From: Polyangia bacterium
GTDB taxonomy: Bacteria; Myxococcota_A; Polyangia; Polyangiales; Polyangiaceae
Length of the DNA stretch: 32,127 nt
Direction: 5' to 3'
Assembly (NCBI GenBank): GCA_030426145.1
Contig: JAUHZF010000064.1
Location: forward strand, 1 to 32,127
Shown here: positions 30,568 to 32,127 of the stretch, piece after piece
How the letters are laid out: each line of letters opens with the position of its first letter
How positions within the stretch are numbered: position 1 is the first letter of the stretch
Made by a program: the position numbers and the translations under genes
The notes under the pieces: model-generated
Database searches by the model: none
What the model was told of the DNA's origin: nothing
The model's input: only the letters and a program-made list of their open reading frames with translations

Positions 30568-31500
30568 ATGAGCGCGTTCAGCGCCGATCTGGTGCACGCC
30601 GCGATGGAGGGCGTGACGAGCGTGCTGCCGCTGTCGCCCGACGGCCATCGCGTGGCCCTTCAGATCTGGCTCGAAGGGGACGGCCATCTCGACCACGTGC
30701 TCGCCATGGGGCAGGTCGCGACGGGGATCGCGCTCGCGGTCGTCACCCGCCGCCGCCTCGCCCAGGCCATGGCGGCCGGTTTGAGGGGACTGGCCCGCCC
30801 GGCGCTGCTTCAAGACACCGAGCCGGGGCGGGACGCGGTGGCGATCGTGGTAGGTGCCGTCGCGGCCGCGATCGTCAGCCAATTCCTCGCCCCCACCATG
30901 GTGCACAACCGTGTGCCCTTGGTCGCTGCGGCGGGCTTTCTGGTCACGGCTCTCGGGCTCCTGAGCACGGCCTGGAGCCCCCAGCCCACGACCGACGCGC
31001 CCACGTTGGGCGCTGGGCTTCTCGCTGGCCTCGCCCACGGGGTGGCCGTCGTGCCAGGCCTCTCGGCCACCGCCGCCGCCTTCGTGGTTCTACGGTGGTC
31101 GTCGGTGCGCCGCTGGGCCGCAGCCGAGCTCGCGCTTCTCATCGCCTGTCCCGTCTACCTCCTCAACGGGTCACGCCATCTCCTCGAAGCCTCGGGGCAG
31201 CTGCCAGCCTCGGGGGTGCTGGTCGCAGCGGCGACCGCGGCCTTCGTGGCGGCCATTCTCGCGGCGGCGGTTTGGCGGGCGCTCTGTGATCGGCAAGCGA
31301 CTGTTTTTGTTGGCGTTTGGTTGGCGACTCTCGCGCTCTCGGCCATCGCCTACGACCGCGCGCTGCCCGCGCCCGCGGAGGCCCTGCCCATCGAGGCCCG
31401 AGCTGGGTCGGATCCCGCCGGGATTCGTACAGATCGCGGTGCGAACGTGCTAGGTTCCCGCACGATGACGCCGTGCGGCAAACGACCCCTCGCGATCTAG
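30568..31500 (+). CDS. Divergent UppP (undecaprenyl-diphosphatase)-family membrane protein
   Basis: 310 residues with about seven or eight hydrophobic segments. It follows the UppP/BacA layout: motif 1 AAMEGVTSVLPLSPDGH (12-27) and motif 2 VVPGLSATAAAFVVLRW (161 on). UppP recycles undecaprenyl diphosphate for cell wall synthesis. Compared with E. coli BacA (EGLTEFLPVSSTGH, PGTSRSG), the first Glu (Glu14) and His27 are kept, but the second Glu is Ser18, the second Ser is Pro24 and the Arg of PGxSRSG is Ala167. Catalysis by the known mechanism is therefore doubtful. The last ~40 residues are an unrelated soluble tail with no visible domain. ATG start with GGAG 8 nt upstream. gltA follows on the same strand after 103 nt. 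Confidence 0.8.
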   Translation: MSAFSADLVHAAMEGVTSVLPLSPDGHRVALQIWLEGDGHLDHVLAMGQVATGIALAVVTRRRLAQAMAAGLRGLARPALLQDTEPGRDAVAIVVGAVAAAIVSQFLAPTMVHNRVPLVAAAGFLVTALGLLSTAWSPQPTTDAPTLGAGLLAGLAHGVAVVPGLSATAAAFVVLRWSSVRRWAAAELALLIACPVYLLNGSRHLLEASGQLPASGVLVAAATAAFVAAILAAAVWRALCDRQATVFVGVWLATLALSAIAYDRALPAPAEALPIEARAGSDPAGIRTDRGANVLGSRTMTPCGKRPLAI

Positions 31501-31592
31501 CGCGACTGGTCACGCCCCGGCCATCTCAACACCCGCGCCGCGTGGCGGGGGACCGGTCTCCGGCCCCGACCCATAGGCCCCAGAACCCAACG

Positions 31593-31598
31593 AAGGAG
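31593..31598 (+). promoter_or_regulatory. Shine-Dalgarno sequence of gltA
   Basis: AAGGAG, 5 nt before the GTG at 31604. It overlaps an in-frame GTG at 31598, so 31604 is the start. This is one of the few clear ribosome binding sites in the window. Confidence 0.7.
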
Positions 31599-31603
31599 TG
31601 CCC

Positions 31604-32127
31604 GTGAACTCGGCCAAACTCACGCTCAACATCGATGGAAACGAGAAGTCGCTCGACCTGCCCGTGGTGGTGGGATCGGAAGGCGAAGTAGGCATCGACA
31701 TCGCTGCTCTTCGCAAGGAGACCGGCGCGGTCGCGCTCGATCCCGGCTTCGGCAACACTGGCTCCTGCACGAGCGCCATCACCTTCATCGATGGCGAGAA
31801 GGGAATCCTCCGCTACCGGGGCATTCCCATCGAGCAGCTCGGTGAGCACTCGAGCTTCGTGGAGACCTCGTATCTGCTCATCAACGGTCGACTCCCGACC
31901 AAGACCGAGCTCGAGGCTTACTCCCACAAGCTGACCATGCACTCGCTCATCCACGAGGACATGAAGCATTTCTTCGATGGGTACCCTGCGAGTGCCCATC
32001 CCATGGCCATCCTCTCCGCGATGGTCTGCTCGCTCTCAAGCTACTACCCCGAGGCCCTCGACGCGACGAACACCGAGGTCTTCGACATCACCGCGGCACG
32101 ACTCCTTTCGAAGGTGCGCACCATCGC
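31604..32127 (+). CDS. gltA: Type II citrate synthase (N-terminal part; cut by window edge)
   Basis: 174 complete codons are visible, about 40 percent of a normal citrate synthase. The N-terminal beta-rich domain (AKLTLNIDGNEKSLDLPVVVG) and the following ITFIDGEKGILRYRGIPIEQL are characteristic of the hexameric, NADH-regulated GltA type rather than the short dimeric type. It condenses oxaloacetate with acetyl-CoA, the entry of the TCA cycle. The catalytic His and Asp residues lie beyond the edge. GTG start chosen by its AAGGAG site. The 103-nt region upstream (31501-31603) must hold its promoter unless it is co-transcribed with the UppP-like gene; I see no convincing -35/-10 pair there. Confidence 0.96.
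   Translation, partial: MNSAKLTLNIDGNEKSLDLPVVVGSEGEVGIDIAALRKETGAVALDPGFGNTGSCTSAITFIDGEKGILRYRGIPIEQLGEHSSFVETSYLLINGRLPTKTELEAYSHKLTMHSLIHEDMKHFFDGYPASAHPMAILSAMVCSLSSYYPEALDATNTEVFDITAARLLSKVRTI

Noticed and set aside
31440..31470. TGCTAGGTT as an extended -10 promoter for gltA
   Set aside because: No matching -35 box, and it lies ~150 nt upstream within the UppP-like coding end; too weak to report.

Overview
The window is very GC-rich, densely packed bacterial chromosome with genes on both strands. I infer a Myxococcota-type (deltaproteobacterial, perhaps Sandaracinaceae/Polyangiales-like) organism. The basis is large eukaryotic-type Ser/Thr kinase fusions, Cys-rich lipoproteins with Gly-rich linkers, HDOD proteins, an AlgI-type acetylation pair and strong third-position GC bias. 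No rRNA, tRNA, prophage, insertion sequence or CRISPR array was seen. The first gene (a HAMP-containing membrane sensor) and the last gene (citrate synthase) are cut by the window edges.

Layout. 1-8.1 kb: partial membrane sensor (-), L,D-transpeptidase lipoprotein (+), HAD hydrolase (-), SixA-type phosphatase (+), serA (-), alpha/beta hydrolase (-) and a Ycf46-like AAA ATPase (+). 8.1-13.1 kb: a tiny flagellar-rod-like protein (-), an 1148-residue pseudokinase/kinase/SRPBCC/DUF5939-like/degenerate-cyclase fusion (-), and a divergent serine-hydrolase lipoprotein (+). 13.1-19.2 kb: an HDOD protein overlapping an SthA-like flavoprotein (-), then an SGNH protein translationally coupled to an AlgI-type MBOAT acyltransferase (+) and a second HDOD protein (+). 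19.2-23.9 kb: MATE exporter (-), Cys-rich lipoprotein (+), HugZ-like PNPOx/DUF2470 protein (-) and a two-TM coiled-coil protein (+). 24-28.8 kb: a minus-strand shikimate block of DsbA-like protein, aroB, fused aroD-aroE, small lipoprotein and aroA. 29-32 kb: a secreted protein (-), TrmH-like RNA methyltransferase (+), a UppP-like membrane protein that has lost key catalytic residues (+) and gltA (+).

The most notable signals are these. (i) A -10-like TAnnnT hexamer ends 6-9 nt before the start codon of about ten genes, which suggests widespread leaderless transcription. (ii) Two composite repeat loci (a CTCGNN hexamer tract followed by a CTCGAAC heptamer tract, same orientation) bracket the shikimate block. 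(iii) The five-part kinase/cyclase-like fusion. (iv) A stand-alone 87-residue protein that looks like the two conserved ends of a flagellar rod protein joined together. (v) Almost every convergent gene pair is separated by 3-5 nt or overlaps, leaving no room for classical terminators.

Most genes are housekeeping or envelope functions: serine and aromatic amino acid biosynthesis, TCA entry, peptidoglycan crosslinking and polysaccharide O-acetylation. They are interspersed with signalling proteins. Apart from the aro block, the SGNH/MBOAT pair and the HDOD/SthA pair, I see no large operon.
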